DNA of 64,000 bases from a bacterium. Its GTDB lineage: Bacteria; Myxococcota_A; UBA9160; UBA4427. Location of the stretch: positions 124,001 through 188,000 of the forward strand of contig JANSYR010000002.1 of NCBI GenBank assembly GCA_024742285.1, given 5' to 3'. The translations under genes and the position numbers were made by a program. Positions 48,806 through 57,728 of this stretch are shown here, piece by piece (positions within the stretch are counted from its first letter, which is position 1; each line of letters begins with the position of its first letter). The notes beneath the pieces were generated by a model. The model saw nothing but the letters and a program-made list of their open reading frames with translations, was not told where the DNA came from and made no database searches.

Positions 48806-49083
48806 CAGCCTACGCCCTTTCGCAGATCACGCACGGTGGCGAGCTCGGAGCGGGAGAGCGGCTCAGCGCGATCCTGCTGTGCCTCCGCGCGCGCGAGGCC
48901 CGCGAATCGCTGCACGCTGGCGACGGTCACCATCTTCTTTCCGCATACGCGGCGGGCCTCTAGCTTTCCTTCTTCGAGCAGATTCCGCACCGAGCGATCC
49001 CCGACACCGAGCACTGCCGCCGACTCCTTCACGGAGAGCCAGGGCAACGCCTGCCAGTGCTCGATGGATCGCTCGAAGGGCAT
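48805..49083 (-). CDS. Excisionase-type helix-turn-helix protein of element B
   Basis: A 92-aa protein, the same length and plan as 6504-6782 of element A: IEHWQALPWLSVKESAAVLG, GVGDRSVRNLLEEGKLEA, then KKMVTVASVQRFAGLA. It lies just upstream of integrase B. It probably directs excision; cross-talk with integrase A is conceivable given the paired similarity. Confidence 0.8.
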   Translation of the reverse strand: MPFERSIEHWQALPWLSVKESAAVLGVGDRSVRNLLEEGKLEARRVCGKKMVTVASVQRFAGLARAEAQQDRAEPLSRSELATVRDLRKGVG

Positions 49084-49105
49084 CAGGCCTCAACCACGTT
49101 GCGAG

Positions 49106-49807
49106 CTATCGCAGGCCGCGAAGCTTCTGAATCTCGAGCTGAATGTTGGAGAGCATCAGGACGACGCCGGGATGGCCCCCGAGGCCCGTGTCCTTCAGGA
49201 GGCCCTGAAGCTCCGCGTCTCGGCCGAACTCGAGGAGCGTGGCCTCGGCGCGCTCCCGTACTGCCTGACCATCTGGGCGAGCGTCGATCACCCGGCGCCA
49301 CTCCGCGTCCTCCTGTTCGAACTGGGCGCGTTGTGCCGCTGTGTGTGCCTCGAGCGCGCGAGCTACATGCTGTTCGGCGGCCGATACGACCTGCAGCTGC
49401 TGCTTGGGCGAGAGCTCGATTCCGGCGAGAGCCTCGGCGGCCAGGGCCGCGTCCTCGGCGTTGATCTCTCGGGTTGGGCTCGAGCTGCTCTCGACGAAAG
49501 CCTCGGCGGCTTCGAGTAGGGAGTCGCTCGAGATCTCGCTCGTCTCAGTCGCCGCCCCCTCCGCCAGGTCGCCCTTGGACTTCTTCTGGACCCAGTCATT
49601 GGCGGGCGGCTCGTCGTCGTCGGACTGCGTCTCGCCGTCCTGTCGTGCGAGGAACTCGTCCCACGACTCGCCGGGCCGGGCGGCGTTCGGCTCGACCGCG
49701 AACGCGTCGTCCTGTGCTGCCTCGCTGGCCGCGTCGGCCTCTGCGTTGCCTTGGTCCAGGTCGCCGTAGATCGACCGTCCGATTCTGCCCATGGAATCAC
49801 TGCTCAT
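49106..49807 (-). CDS. Acidic protein with scaffold-like C-terminus
   Basis: A 233-aa protein with GAGGAG before its ATG. The first 120 residues are acidic and disordered (ARPGESWDEFLARQDGETQ, SSDSLLEAAEAFVESSSS), the middle is helical, and the end reads EFGRDAELQGLLKDTGLGGH then PGVVLMLSNI. The last part shares the pattern E-L-x3-L-x-D-T-x2-G-x-H-P with the 98-aa protein at 56649 and resembles C-termini of phage scaffolding proteins. A role in capsid assembly, or in redirecting the capsid assembly of a helper, is inferred. Confidence 0.6.
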   Translation of the reverse strand: MSSDSMGRIGRSIYGDLDQGNAEADAASEAAQDDAFAVEPNAARPGESWDEFLARQDGETQSDDDEPPANDWVQKKSKGDLAEGAATETSEISSDSLLEAAEAFVESSSSPTREINAEDAALAAEALAGIELSPKQQLQVVSAAEQHVARALEAHTAAQRAQFEQEDAEWRRVIDARPDGQAVRERAEATLLEFGRDAELQGLLKDTGLGGHPGVVLMLSNIQLEIQKLRGLR

Positions 49808-49817
49808 GCGTTTCTCC

Positions 49818-52800
49818 TCAGTCCTCGACGAACTCTTCAATCAGGTCCTCGGTCAGGTTGGTGATGGCATCGAGCGGGCGACCGAACGTGATCCCGTAGG
49901 ACCGCACGAGCCCGAGGAACACCTCGAGCTCGTCGTCAGCGTTCGCGAGGTCCTCGTACTCGTCCGCGATGCGCTGGACGGGAGAATCCGCGCCACGGAA
50001 CCGCGGCCCGACGCCAGTGATCGCCCGCGTGACGCCCGAGAGCTCGACGATCGGTAGGGTCCCGACCATCTCCGACAGCCCCGCGGTCGCGAGCAGCTTG
50101 GCGAGTTCACCCTCGTCCTCGACCTCGAACAGGTTCCCGGCGATGAGCGCCGCGCCGATACCGGGGAGCCAGTAGCGGAGCGTGTAGGAGGCGAGCAAGT
50201 TGCCGACGTCGCGCTCCTTGGCGAACTGCCGGAGGCTCGCGCGCCCCTGGTTGTAGAGCGTGTTGCGCCACGAGTAGAACAGGAGCAGCTGCCGCAGCCC
50301 CTCGTCGCCCCTCTGGATGGCCGCGAGGTCCTTCTGCCCGGCGCCGCCCTGGCTCATGCGGACGATTGAGTCCGCGAACTCGACGGACTGCTTGTGGTCG
50401 AGACCGAGCTCGACGGTCGCGGCGTCGTAGGAGCCGAGCCAGACGGGCAGGTCGACCGAGTAGAGCTGGACCTTGCCGATCAACTCCATCGACGCCCGCG
50501 TCGCGCGCGCCCCCAAGTCGCTCTTCCCGACCTGGCGGCGGAGCATGTCGCGGAGGTCGCGGTCGATCTGGCCGACGCGGTGCCGCATCTCGCCAGACTG
50601 CTCGGACACCCGGTCATAGACAGCCTGCATGCGGCGGGGATTGAGGCCCGCGTAGGCCTTTCGGATCCCGGAGGCGTAGTGCTTCGTCCAGTTCGGGACA
50701 CGCTCGCGGAGCGTCGCCATCGCGTTGAGGTTCCCGAGCACCTGCGCGGCGAGGGTCGTGTATCGGAAGCCGAGCGTGTACGTCGTGACATGCACTCGCG
50801 TTGCGCGGAGCCCCTTCGCGAGTCCGCTCAGCGCACGGTTGTCCACGTGCCGATCGGTCGCGATCGAAGTGAGCCAGGGATTGAAGAGCTCGGTCATCGC
50901 TGGGCCGACCGTTTGGTTGAGCCGATCCTTGAACGCCGGCGCCTTCAACAGCCTGTCGATCTGGGTCAGCGTCTCGCGGTACGCTAGGTCGTGGATCACC
51001 TGGTCGAGGTGCGCCGCCACGACGCCCAGATCGAGGAGGAGAGGGCCGACGGCACGGGTCCGCTCGATCGTGTGGCCGTGACCCGTGATCGGCCGCTTGA
51101 ACTGGGTCTCGAGACCCGCGTACAGATCCTTCTCGGCGTTCACGAAGGCCCGGCTCGATTCGTTGTGGTCGTAGACGACCGGGAAGTACCCGCCCCGGTA
51201 GCGCCCATGCACGGTAACGACCTCGCGCGGCTGGACCTTGGCGGGCACGACGCCGACGAGTCGGCGCTCTTGCTCAGCGATACGGGGCCACAGGGACTCG
51301 ATCAGGTCCCAGGTCGCCTGGACGAAGTTCCAGTCCGCGCGAGACAGCTCAGAGTCGAGGACCGAGAAGATCGCTCGCTCAGTCCAGCCGCGGCCCTCCA
51401 TGAGCTTCTGGAAGTTCGACTCGTTGCCGGTGTTGAGCGCGATCGCGAGAAGCTCGCTCTTGCTGGCACGCGTCTGCAGCTGCGGATGCCACTTCGGTGT
51501 GACGTAGCCGGCTCGATCCCCCTTCATGAGCTCGTCCATCAGCTCGGCGAAGGCCTGCGTGTACTCACGGCTCAGATCGTTGCGGTCTGCCTCGGCGTCG
51601 GCGATCGGCTGGAAGACGTGCTCGCGCCACGGCCCTCCAGGCTCGTGGCCATCCCACTCGTCGAAGAGGAACTCCATCCGGACGAGCGATGCCTCTGCCC
51701 CGACGACGTCCTGCTTGACGCCCTCGAAGTCGCTCGGGTTGAGATTCCCGCTCTTGGGCCGCTCCTTGAGGTTCGCTTCGGCGGATTCGATCAGCTCAAA
51801 CCGGATATCGTCGAGCTCCCGCGCTTCGTTCTTCGTGCGGTACTCGAGCTTCCGACGAGCGAGCGTCTCGATGTTCTTGATCGAGTTCTCGAGATCGAGT
51901 AGCTCCTCGAGCGTCAGCTCCTTCCACGAGGTCGTGAAGGCCTCATCGCGCAGCCTGTCGGGGATGATGACCGACTCGTGCTCGCTCTCGCGCTCGAGGA
52001 TCCAGTCCCGGAGGCTCTTTCGGCGATCGATCTCGCGGAGCGTTCGCGACTGGTTGAGGTCGAATCGAGCGAGGAGGGCGTGCACCTGTTCCGACGCCCC
52101 GGCCTTGCCGAGCCGCTCGAGCCGTGGGCGACTCTGCACGCGGCTGAAGTAGTTGGCCGCGGCCTTCGCCTTCTCGCGGGCGCTTCGGGCCTCCTGCTCC
52201 ATGAACGCATTCAGCAGCTGCTTCCGGCGGTGCCCCTGGGCAGCTTGGAGATCGCCCCGCTCGGCCGCCTCGACGGCCAGGCGACTCTCGCGGGCAGCCG
52301 TGAGCCTATGGCGATGCGGCTCAAGGTGTCGGACGCGCGTGTTCCGCACCATTCGGGCCGCTTCGCTGCGCGCCGCGGAGAATGGGATGACCGGCACACC
52401 GAGTTGCTCCGCAAGCGACCGCTCCTCCTCGACGATCTGGTCGATCGAGAGCTCCGCGATGACGGGTTCCCCGGTCACGAAGTCGGTCTGCTGCTCGACG
52501 CTCTCCTGGTTGAGACTTTCGATCGCATCAGGGAGGCCCTGTCGAAAGGCCTGGGCCTCGTTCGGGGTCATGGCGTCGAACTCGAGCGCCGTGTGGTCGG
52601 CCACGGCGACGCCGAACTCCGTGGGTGCAATCCCCATCAAGTAGTCATCCATCGGGATGACGAAATCGCCCCCGCTCTGACGGACGTCCTCGATCTGCTC
52701 GAAGATCGAAGGAGCCTGCTCGCGAAGCGCGTCGAGTGCCGTCGGGTCAGCCGCATCGAGGAAGGCGAGGGCGGCCTCCGGGCGGATGTACACGGCGTCG

Positions 52801-54146
52801 ATCCCGTCGCCCGCGTCGGCGGACTCGCGGATCAGCCGACGGAACGTCTCCGGGTCGGATTCGCGGAGCGTGGACTGCTGGGCGGCCCCCTTGAGCCGGA
52901 GCAGCCTCTGACCGTTCTCCACTGCGCGCTCGGCGAGGGACGAATCCGCCACGACGCGGGAGAGGCGCCCCGCCGCGGAGAGCCCGCCCCCGGCCTGCGC
53001 CCCCTGCTCGAGCGCAGACAGGATTCGGGCCCACACCGCGTCGGACCCGGTGAGTTCGAGCGGCTCGCCAGTGGAAGGATCCTCTAGGACGTGGGTGAAC
53101 TCGTCGACGCCTTGCCCCTGGGCGGCGCCCGCGAGGAGCACCGAGGCGATCTGGACGCCTTCCTGCAGGGCCTCGGTGATGGCTTCGGTGGCGGCCCCCT
53201 CCGTGATCGAGCCCGCGAACCCGGCGAAGGCCCGCCGCAGCGCTGGGTTTCGGAGGGCTTCGGTGGCGGCCTTGCGCGAGAACACCCCCGTGATCTGGCC
53301 AACCCCGGGGACGTCGCGGAGGACACGCGACAGACCGAAGCGCTCGAGCAGGCCGTTGACGCCCCCGACGCCGAGCGCCATCGCCCGGGCTAGGTCTCGG
53401 TCGACCGGGACGCCGTCGTTGTCCGTGACCCGCTGCAGCTCTCGAAAGGCGTGTCCGGCTTCCGCGCGCGCCGAAGAAGCGAAGACGGCCAGAGAGCCCC
53501 CCAGCTTGAATCCCTCGGAGGCGGCGGCGCGCGCGCCGGCCAGCGCGCCTCCAGGCCCGGCGGGGAGCCCGGCCATCGCGCCGATCGGGGCGGCCCCTGC
53601 GGCGCCGACCACGCCCCCCTCGACGCCGGAGACCAGCGTCTCGGCCATATGGGGCAGGGCCTCAGCGACGACGCTCGGCGTGTTCAGCAGGATGCCGCTG
53701 ATGCCCTCGTCGGGGACCCCGAAGTCGGGCCGCTCCCCGATCTGGCGCTCGAGGTACTGCATCTCGAGCTCCCGGAGCTCGTCCGGACCCTGCACCAGGT
53801 CGTCGAAGCTGAGGCGCCCCAGCTGGCGCCCGAGTTCGCCTCGCTTGAAGCCGTCCGCGGTCTCGCGCGAGATGCGCTCGATCATCCACATGTTCTCGAG
53901 GTCGGGCTCGGCGACGGCTGTGAGGTCCTGATCCGAGGCGATCCCTGCCGTGACGGGATCCTCTGCGGTGAGCCGCCGCGGGTTGATCTCGTCGATCCGA
54001 TCCATGGCCTCTGGAGACGTTCCGAGCGTCGACATGAGCGTCGCGCCGAGTAGGTCGGCGCGGGGCGCGTCGGGATCGGGGAACTCGGGCGTGGCAAGCA
54101 CCTCCGCGGCCGCGTCATCGAAGAGAGCGTCGAACTCAGTCGGCAT
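49818..54146 (-). CDS. Very large virion/ejection-type protein of element B
   Basis: A 1442-aa protein. Residues of about 150-240 contain hydrophobic Gly/Ala-rich stretches (GGVVGAAGAAPIGAMAGLPA), followed by helical segments, and the C-terminal 300 residues include FRYTTLAAQVLGNLNAMATL, LLFYSWRNTLYNQGRASL and YWLPGIGAALIAGNLFE, the kind of segment seen in large injected phage proteins (internal virion or polyvalent type). It overlaps the 569-aa gene by 11 nt. T7-like gp16 role is inferred. No lytic or methyltransferase motif could be assigned by eye. Confidence 0.65.
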   Translation of the reverse strand: MPTEFDALFDDAAAEVLATPEFPDPDAPRADLLGATLMSTLGTSPEAMDRIDEINPRRLTAEDPVTAGIASDQDLTAVAEPDLENMWMIERISRETADGFKRGELGRQLGRLSFDDLVQGPDELRELEMQYLERQIGERPDFGVPDEGISGILLNTPSVVAEALPHMAETLVSGVEGGVVGAAGAAPIGAMAGLPAGPGGALAGARAAASEGFKLGGSLAVFASSARAEAGHAFRELQRVTDNDGVPVDRDLARAMALGVGGVNGLLERFGLSRVLRDVPGVGQITGVFSRKAATEALRNPALRRAFAGFAGSITEGAATEAITEALQEGVQIASVLLAGAAQGQGVDEFTHVLEDPSTGEPLELTGSDAVWARILSALEQGAQAGGGLSAAGRLSRVVADSSLAERAVENGQRLLRLKGAAQQSTLRESDPETFRRLIRESADAGDGIDAVYIRPEAALAFLDAADPTALDALREQAPSIFEQIEDVRQSGGDFVIPMDDYLMGIAPTEFGVAVADHTALEFDAMTPNEAQAFRQGLPDAIESLNQESVEQQTDFVTGEPVIAELSIDQIVEEERSLAEQLGVPVIPFSAARSEAARMVRNTRVRHLEPHRHRLTAARESRLAVEAAERGDLQAAQGHRRKQLLNAFMEQEARSAREKAKAAANYFSRVQSRPRLERLGKAGASEQVHALLARFDLNQSRTLREIDRRKSLRDWILERESEHESVIIPDRLRDEAFTTSWKELTLEELLDLENSIKNIETLARRKLEYRTKNEARELDDIRFELIESAEANLKERPKSGNLNPSDFEGVKQDVVGAEASLVRMEFLFDEWDGHEPGGPWREHVFQPIADAEADRNDLSREYTQAFAELMDELMKGDRAGYVTPKWHPQLQTRASKSELLAIALNTGNESNFQKLMEGRGWTERAIFSVLDSELSRADWNFVQATWDLIESLWPRIAEQERRLVGVVPAKVQPREVVTVHGRYRGGYFPVVYDHNESSRAFVNAEKDLYAGLETQFKRPITGHGHTIERTRAVGPLLLDLGVVAAHLDQVIHDLAYRETLTQIDRLLKAPAFKDRLNQTVGPAMTELFNPWLTSIATDRHVDNRALSGLAKGLRATRVHVTTYTLGFRYTTLAAQVLGNLNAMATLRERVPNWTKHYASGIRKAYAGLNPRRMQAVYDRVSEQSGEMRHRVGQIDRDLRDMLRRQVGKSDLGARATRASMELIGKVQLYSVDLPVWLGSYDAATVELGLDHKQSVEFADSIVRMSQGGAGQKDLAAIQRGDEGLRQLLLFYSWRNTLYNQGRASLRQFAKERDVGNLLASYTLRYWLPGIGAALIAGNLFEVEDEGELAKLLATAGLSEMVGTLPIVELSGVTRAITGVGPRFRGADSPVQRIADEYEDLANADDELEVFLGLVRSYGITFGRPLDAITNLTEDLIEEFVED

Positions 54147-55845
54147 CGGCGTCCTCCGCGGCGGCGGGAGCGCCGAGCCGCCGAAGCATGCCGGCGATGG
54201 TGTCTCGGACCTGATCCTCCGTGGGTTGCTCGACGCCTCGCCGAACGAGTGCGCGCAGCGCCTGGGTCCTCACCTCGGTCGGCGGGTTGCGCAGGAGCGC
54301 CTTGGTGTCAGCCGGCGTGAGCTCGCCGACGCGCTTCGTCTCGCCGAAGGCCGCGAACGTCCACCCGAAGGCCCCCGGCACCAGAATTCGCTCCGAGATC
54401 GTTCGCTTGATGATCTCCTCGCGCTCGTCAACGCTGAGGTCTCGGCCCTTCACCTCCCGCTCCTGGCGAGCGGCTCGCTCGAAGGCGTCGAGCATGAGGT
54501 CGATCTCCGTCTCGTTTTCGATCTTCGCGCTCCGGAAGCGACGCCGCGCGAAGGCGATGTCGCCGTCCTTCAGCGCACGCGTCGTCTCGAACTTCGTCGG
54601 GCTCCGAAGCTCCTTCTGCGCCTCCTGCAGCTCCCGGAAGTCCGGGCGTGCCAGCTTCTCGCGGTGCTGCCAGAGGTCAGTCTTGGCGAAACTCTGGGGG
54701 TCCGAGCGCCGGAGCCTGACCAGCTTCCGCCACGTCGCGGGATCCGTCTCGTCGACGAACGCCTCGCCGCGGGCCTGCTTCGCAATGCGCTTGTCGAGGT
54801 ACTCGAGCATCCGGCGGCGCTGCGCGACGGGAACCCCGGGAAGGATCTCCGCTTCGCCCCCGCCATCGAGCAGTCGCTCCCAGCTCGCGTCGGTGTCGGC
54901 TTCTGCCTTCTGGCGCGCGGCGAACGCTTCCTCGTTCGTGCGCGTCTTCACGCGCTTCACCACTTCGTCGCGGAGCTTCGGATCCTCGACTGCGCGCGCG
55001 GCCGCCAGGCGCGCGTCGAGCGTCGGAAGGCCTGCGACGATTGAGTCGGTGACCCGTTGCGCCTGGCCTCGAATCCCGTCGAGCTCGACCGACTTCGCCA
55101 GCTCGCCGAGGCGGGCAGGATGGATGAACGACTGGAATCGCTCGAGGAGCTCGCGCGCCCCCTCGTGGTCGACTGTAGCGAGTCGCTGGATCGACGTTGC
55201 GAGGGCAGGGGAGAGCACCTCCTGAACCTGCACCGCTCTGGTGTTCTCGTCCCATCCTCCCGCGTCGCCCAGCTCGTCGATCTTGCCGACGATCTCTGCC
55301 ATCGCGGCCGTTCGATCGTCGTTGGTGTCCGCTCGTGCGACGCGGTCAGCGGCGACCTTCAGGAACGCCTGGTTCGTGAGCGCCTCGTACGCACTCATCT
55401 CCCGCGCCGCGTGGCGCTGGAGCTGGGCGACCATTCGTGCCTCGCGAATACCCCAGGCGCGTTCGAAGGCTTCCGTCTGGACGCCCTGCCGGAGCTTTCC
55501 GGCAAACTCGCTACGGATTCGCGCCAGCGAGTCGCGGCCCACGCTCGCGACGTCGGGCGATCCATCGCCCCCGATCGCTTGGAGTCCGCGGCGGTTGAGC
55601 AGACCCGTCTCCGCGTTGTGCCAGGCGTCCAGTGCCCGGGCCTCGGCTCCGACCAGAGCGTCGGTCACCATGGCCATATCCGTCCGCCGCTTCATGTCGA
55701 TGGCGATTCCGCCGACGGCGTCGCCAGCCGCGCCGAGCCCCTGAGCAATCGCATCGAGACCTACGTCTTCGGCTTGCACGCGACCGAGCGGGACCGCCTC
55801 CGCGATTCGGTCGCCCTGTGTGCTCTTCGGAACGATCGGCGCCAT
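54136..55845 (-). CDS. Helical virion/ejection-type protein, gp15-like
   Basis: A 569-aa, nearly all-helical protein, with N-terminal IAQGLGAAGDAVGGIAIDMK then MVTDALVGAEARALDAWHN, a start pattern common in phage DNA-ejection/internal proteins. It precedes the 1442-aa gene in the same order as the gp15-gp16 pair of element A (28751-33909). Pairing and size support a DNA-ejection apparatus role. Confidence 0.62.
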   Translation of the reverse strand: MAPIVPKSTQGDRIAEAVPLGRVQAEDVGLDAIAQGLGAAGDAVGGIAIDMKRRTDMAMVTDALVGAEARALDAWHNAETGLLNRRGLQAIGGDGSPDVASVGRDSLARIRSEFAGKLRQGVQTEAFERAWGIREARMVAQLQRHAAREMSAYEALTNQAFLKVAADRVARADTNDDRTAAMAEIVGKIDELGDAGGWDENTRAVQVQEVLSPALATSIQRLATVDHEGARELLERFQSFIHPARLGELAKSVELDGIRGQAQRVTDSIVAGLPTLDARLAAARAVEDPKLRDEVVKRVKTRTNEEAFAARQKAEADTDASWERLLDGGGEAEILPGVPVAQRRRMLEYLDKRIAKQARGEAFVDETDPATWRKLVRLRRSDPQSFAKTDLWQHREKLARPDFRELQEAQKELRSPTKFETTRALKDGDIAFARRRFRSAKIENETEIDLMLDAFERAARQEREVKGRDLSVDEREEIIKRTISERILVPGAFGWTFAAFGETKRVGELTPADTKALLRNPPTEVRTQALRALVRRGVEQPTEDQVRDTIAGMLRRLGAPAAAEDADAD

Positions 55846-55848
55846 CGA

Positions 55849-56652
55849 TCAGCCCTCCGTGCTTCCGTGCGTCTCGCGGCGGATGATCTCGACAGCGTTC
55901 AGCTTCTCGTCCGTGGGCTCCGTGTCCTCGTCGTCCGATTCGCCACGACGCGCCTTCCGGATCGCCTGAAGCTCTTCCGATTCGACGTAGGCGGCGACAT
56001 CCGGATCCTCGAGGGCCTGAGCGGCGTCTCCGATTCGCTCGAGAAGCCCCTCGTAGAGGTTCATCTCGTCTCCGACACGGTCGGGCCTGTCCCCGAGCGC
56101 GTACGTGACTCGCGCCGCGACGGCGGCGAGGATGCGGCCCTTGAGGGCGCCGTCGAAGGGAATCCCGCGCGTGCAGTCGAGCGACGTCATCTGCGGCAGC
56201 GAGGGGTTCTTGCGACGGCGCACGACCGACGCGAGAACTTGGCGCGACTCCTGTGCGTTCTTGGTGATCCACTCGAGGCATTCGGTGAGGCCGACCAGGT
56301 GGTTCTCCGCCTCCTCGAGGCGGGTGCAGATCTGCCACGCTCGGGCAGCCTCCTCCTTCTCGATACCCACGCGCTTCTTGATGCGCGCGATCAGCTCAGC
56401 TTCCGATTCGTCGGACTCGGCCAGCCGCTTCAGCCGCTCGATGGCGTCGAGCTGATGCTGGCGGCTTGCGTTCGCACTGCGCTGCCGCCTGAGCTCCTCA
56501 TTGACCTCCTCGCCGGGTTCCGTCACTGACGTAGCTACGAGCGCGTCATAGCGCTGCTCGCCCTGCTGCTGCTCAGCCCTGAGTGACTGCTCTCGGACAA
56601 CCAGGTCCGCGTAGCTGACCCGCGGCGTGCTCGTTTCGATTTCCGTGCTCAT
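55849..56652 (-). CDS. Helical protein of the virion block of element B, unknown function
   Basis: A 267-aa protein. A coiled coil (YADLVVREQSLRAEQQQGEQ, NASRQHQLDAIERLKRLAE) is followed by ICTRLEEAENHLVGLTECLE and a compact region with two Arg clusters. GAGG precedes the ATG, and the ATGA overlap with the upstream gene implies coupling. It may be a further internal or assembly protein. Confidence 0.58.
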   Translation of the reverse strand: MSTEIETSTPRVSYADLVVREQSLRAEQQQGEQRYDALVATSVTEPGEEVNEELRRQRSANASRQHQLDAIERLKRLAESDESEAELIARIKKRVGIEKEEAARAWQICTRLEEAENHLVGLTECLEWITKNAQESRQVLASVVRRRKNPSLPQMTSLDCTRGIPFDGALKGRILAAVAARVTYALGDRPDRVGDEMNLYEGLLERIGDAAQALEDPDVAAYVESEELQAIRKARRGESDDEDTEPTDEKLNAVEIIRRETHGSTEG

Positions 56653-56945
56653 TTGCCTCGTCCTTTCGATCGCGTCTCGCGCTTGATGCGGGAGAGCAGG
56701 TTGATCAACTCGGGATGGCGCCCGACGCTGGTGTCGTCGAGCCACGCTCGGAGCTCCGGCGTGCCGAACTTCTCGATCACCTCGAGCGCTTCGCGGCGCC
56801 GTTTCGCGGCGTCGGGCAGCTTCTCCATCGCCTCGTCCCAGTCGGCCGCCTGGTCCTTCAACGCCGCGGCAACGTCTGCGGCCCGCTGCCGGCGAAGGAA
56901 TTCGAGGCCGCCGCGGTAGCTGGCCATTCGGTCGGTCGTGCTCAT
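56649..56945 (-). CDS. Small protein with scaffold-like motif
   Basis: A 98-aa basic/helical protein. Its C-terminal half KFGTPELRAWLDDTSVGRHP then ELINLLSRI matches the motif E-L-x3-L-x-D-T-x2-G-x-H-P of the 233-aa protein at 49106. Two genes with the same tail in one small element suggest paralogous capsid-assembly modulators. The role is inference. Confidence 0.58.
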   Translation of the reverse strand: MSTTDRMASYRGGLEFLRRQRAADVAAALKDQAADWDEAMEKLPDAAKRRREALEVIEKFGTPELRAWLDDTSVGRHPELINLLSRIKRETRSKGRGK

Positions 56946-56952
56946 TCGGTTC

Positions 56953-57507
56953 CTATCTCCTCAACGCCTTCTTGCGCGTGGACCGTCCCATCCTCGACGG
57001 TCTCCGCGTCGACGACGCGCGTTTCCTGACTGGCTCGGCTGCGACCGTGGGGGCCTCGTCGAAGGTGCTGCTGATCTCGACAGTGGGCGGCGGCGCCATG
57101 GCACGCATTCGGGCCTCTCGGATCTGATCACTCATGAGGCGGTCGTCCGACAGGACGTCGTCGGGAACGCGCCCCTCCGCCGCGAGAATCAACCTCGTGA
57201 ACGCCTCGAGCTGCGCCGGGGTCGACGCGGACAGTGCGGCCGCCAGCACCTTCGCAGCGAGGGCATCGGAGAACGTCTTGTCCCCGTCGAGCAGCGCAAC
57301 CTGCTCGGGGGTGAGCTGGGAGATCAGCTCCGGGGTCACCCCCTGGTCCAGGAGCCGACGCATCGAGCCCGCGAAACCGCCTATGCGCTTCACTGCGTTC
57401 TGCGCGCGCTGGCGCTTCGATGAGCCCCCGGGGTTGCCGCTCTGGCCGGGGGCCCACGGCGGACGGAGGTTGGCGTGTGTCTTCCGAGAGCTATCAGGCA
57501 CGGCCAC
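56953..57507 (-). CDS. Small-terminase-like protein (GQSGNP motif)
   Basis: A 184-aa protein. The N-terminal PPWAPGQSGNPGGSSKRQRA is the K/W-x-P-G-Q-S-G-N-P-x-G-R type motif (DUF5681-like) that occurs at the start of small-terminase-like and other mobile-element proteins. The centre is helical (ALAAKVLAAALSASTPAQLE), and the C-terminus is very basic (RKRASSTRRPSRMGRSTRKK). In a satellite, a private small terminase would direct its DNA into helper capsids. Identity is tentative. Confidence 0.5.
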   Translation of the reverse strand: MAVPDSSRKTHANLRPPWAPGQSGNPGGSSKRQRAQNAVKRIGGFAGSMRRLLDQGVTPELISQLTPEQVALLDGDKTFSDALAAKVLAAALSASTPAQLEAFTRLILAAEGRVPDDVLSDDRLMSDQIREARMRAMAPPPTVEISSTFDEAPTVAAEPVRKRASSTRRPSRMGRSTRKKALRR

Positions 57508-57552
57508 CCCCGGTGCCCGCCCGGTGCCCGGGGGCCATTGCGGCGCGTGAAG

Positions 57553-57728
57553 CGCCCCTCAGCGCGACCCTGTCGCTCTTGGGATCAAGCCCGAGCCCGT
57601 GGACGCCTTGGACGCTTCGAACCCCGTTTCCCATAGGTTCTCCGGAATTCCTCCCTCGCGAAAAGAAGTGGAAATCGCGTCCAACGCGTCCAAAGCGTCC
57701 CGCGACCGTCATTCGCCCCTCAGCGCGA
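57553..57728. repeat. 15-bp direct repeat bracketing the iteron region
   Basis: CGCCCCTCAGCGCGA occurs at 57553-57567 and at 57714-57728; the second copy encodes the C-terminus of the helicase. The two copies, 161 bp apart in the same orientation, enclose both sets of 9-bp iterons. They may be protein-binding sites or the trace of a duplication of the helicase 3' end. Confidence 0.6.
57601..57700. repeat. Inverted sets of 9-bp iterons: candidate replication origin of element B
   Basis: GGACGC occurs at 57601 and 57610, and in the opposite orientation GCGTCC at 57677, 57686 and 57695. Each set has an exact 9-bp period (unit GCGTCCAAV). The sets face each other across about 60 bp containing A-rich stretches (AAAAGAAGTGGAAA). 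The block lies in the 200-nt gap directly downstream of the SF3 helicase gene. P4-type elements place iteron origins close to the helicase/initiator gene. Confidence 0.62.

Noticed and set aside
50991-53087. Long plus-strand frames opposite the 1442-aa gene
   Set aside because: Arg/Leu/Val-rich shadows; the minus-strand frame is continuous, has a start in an operon overlap and phage-like segments.
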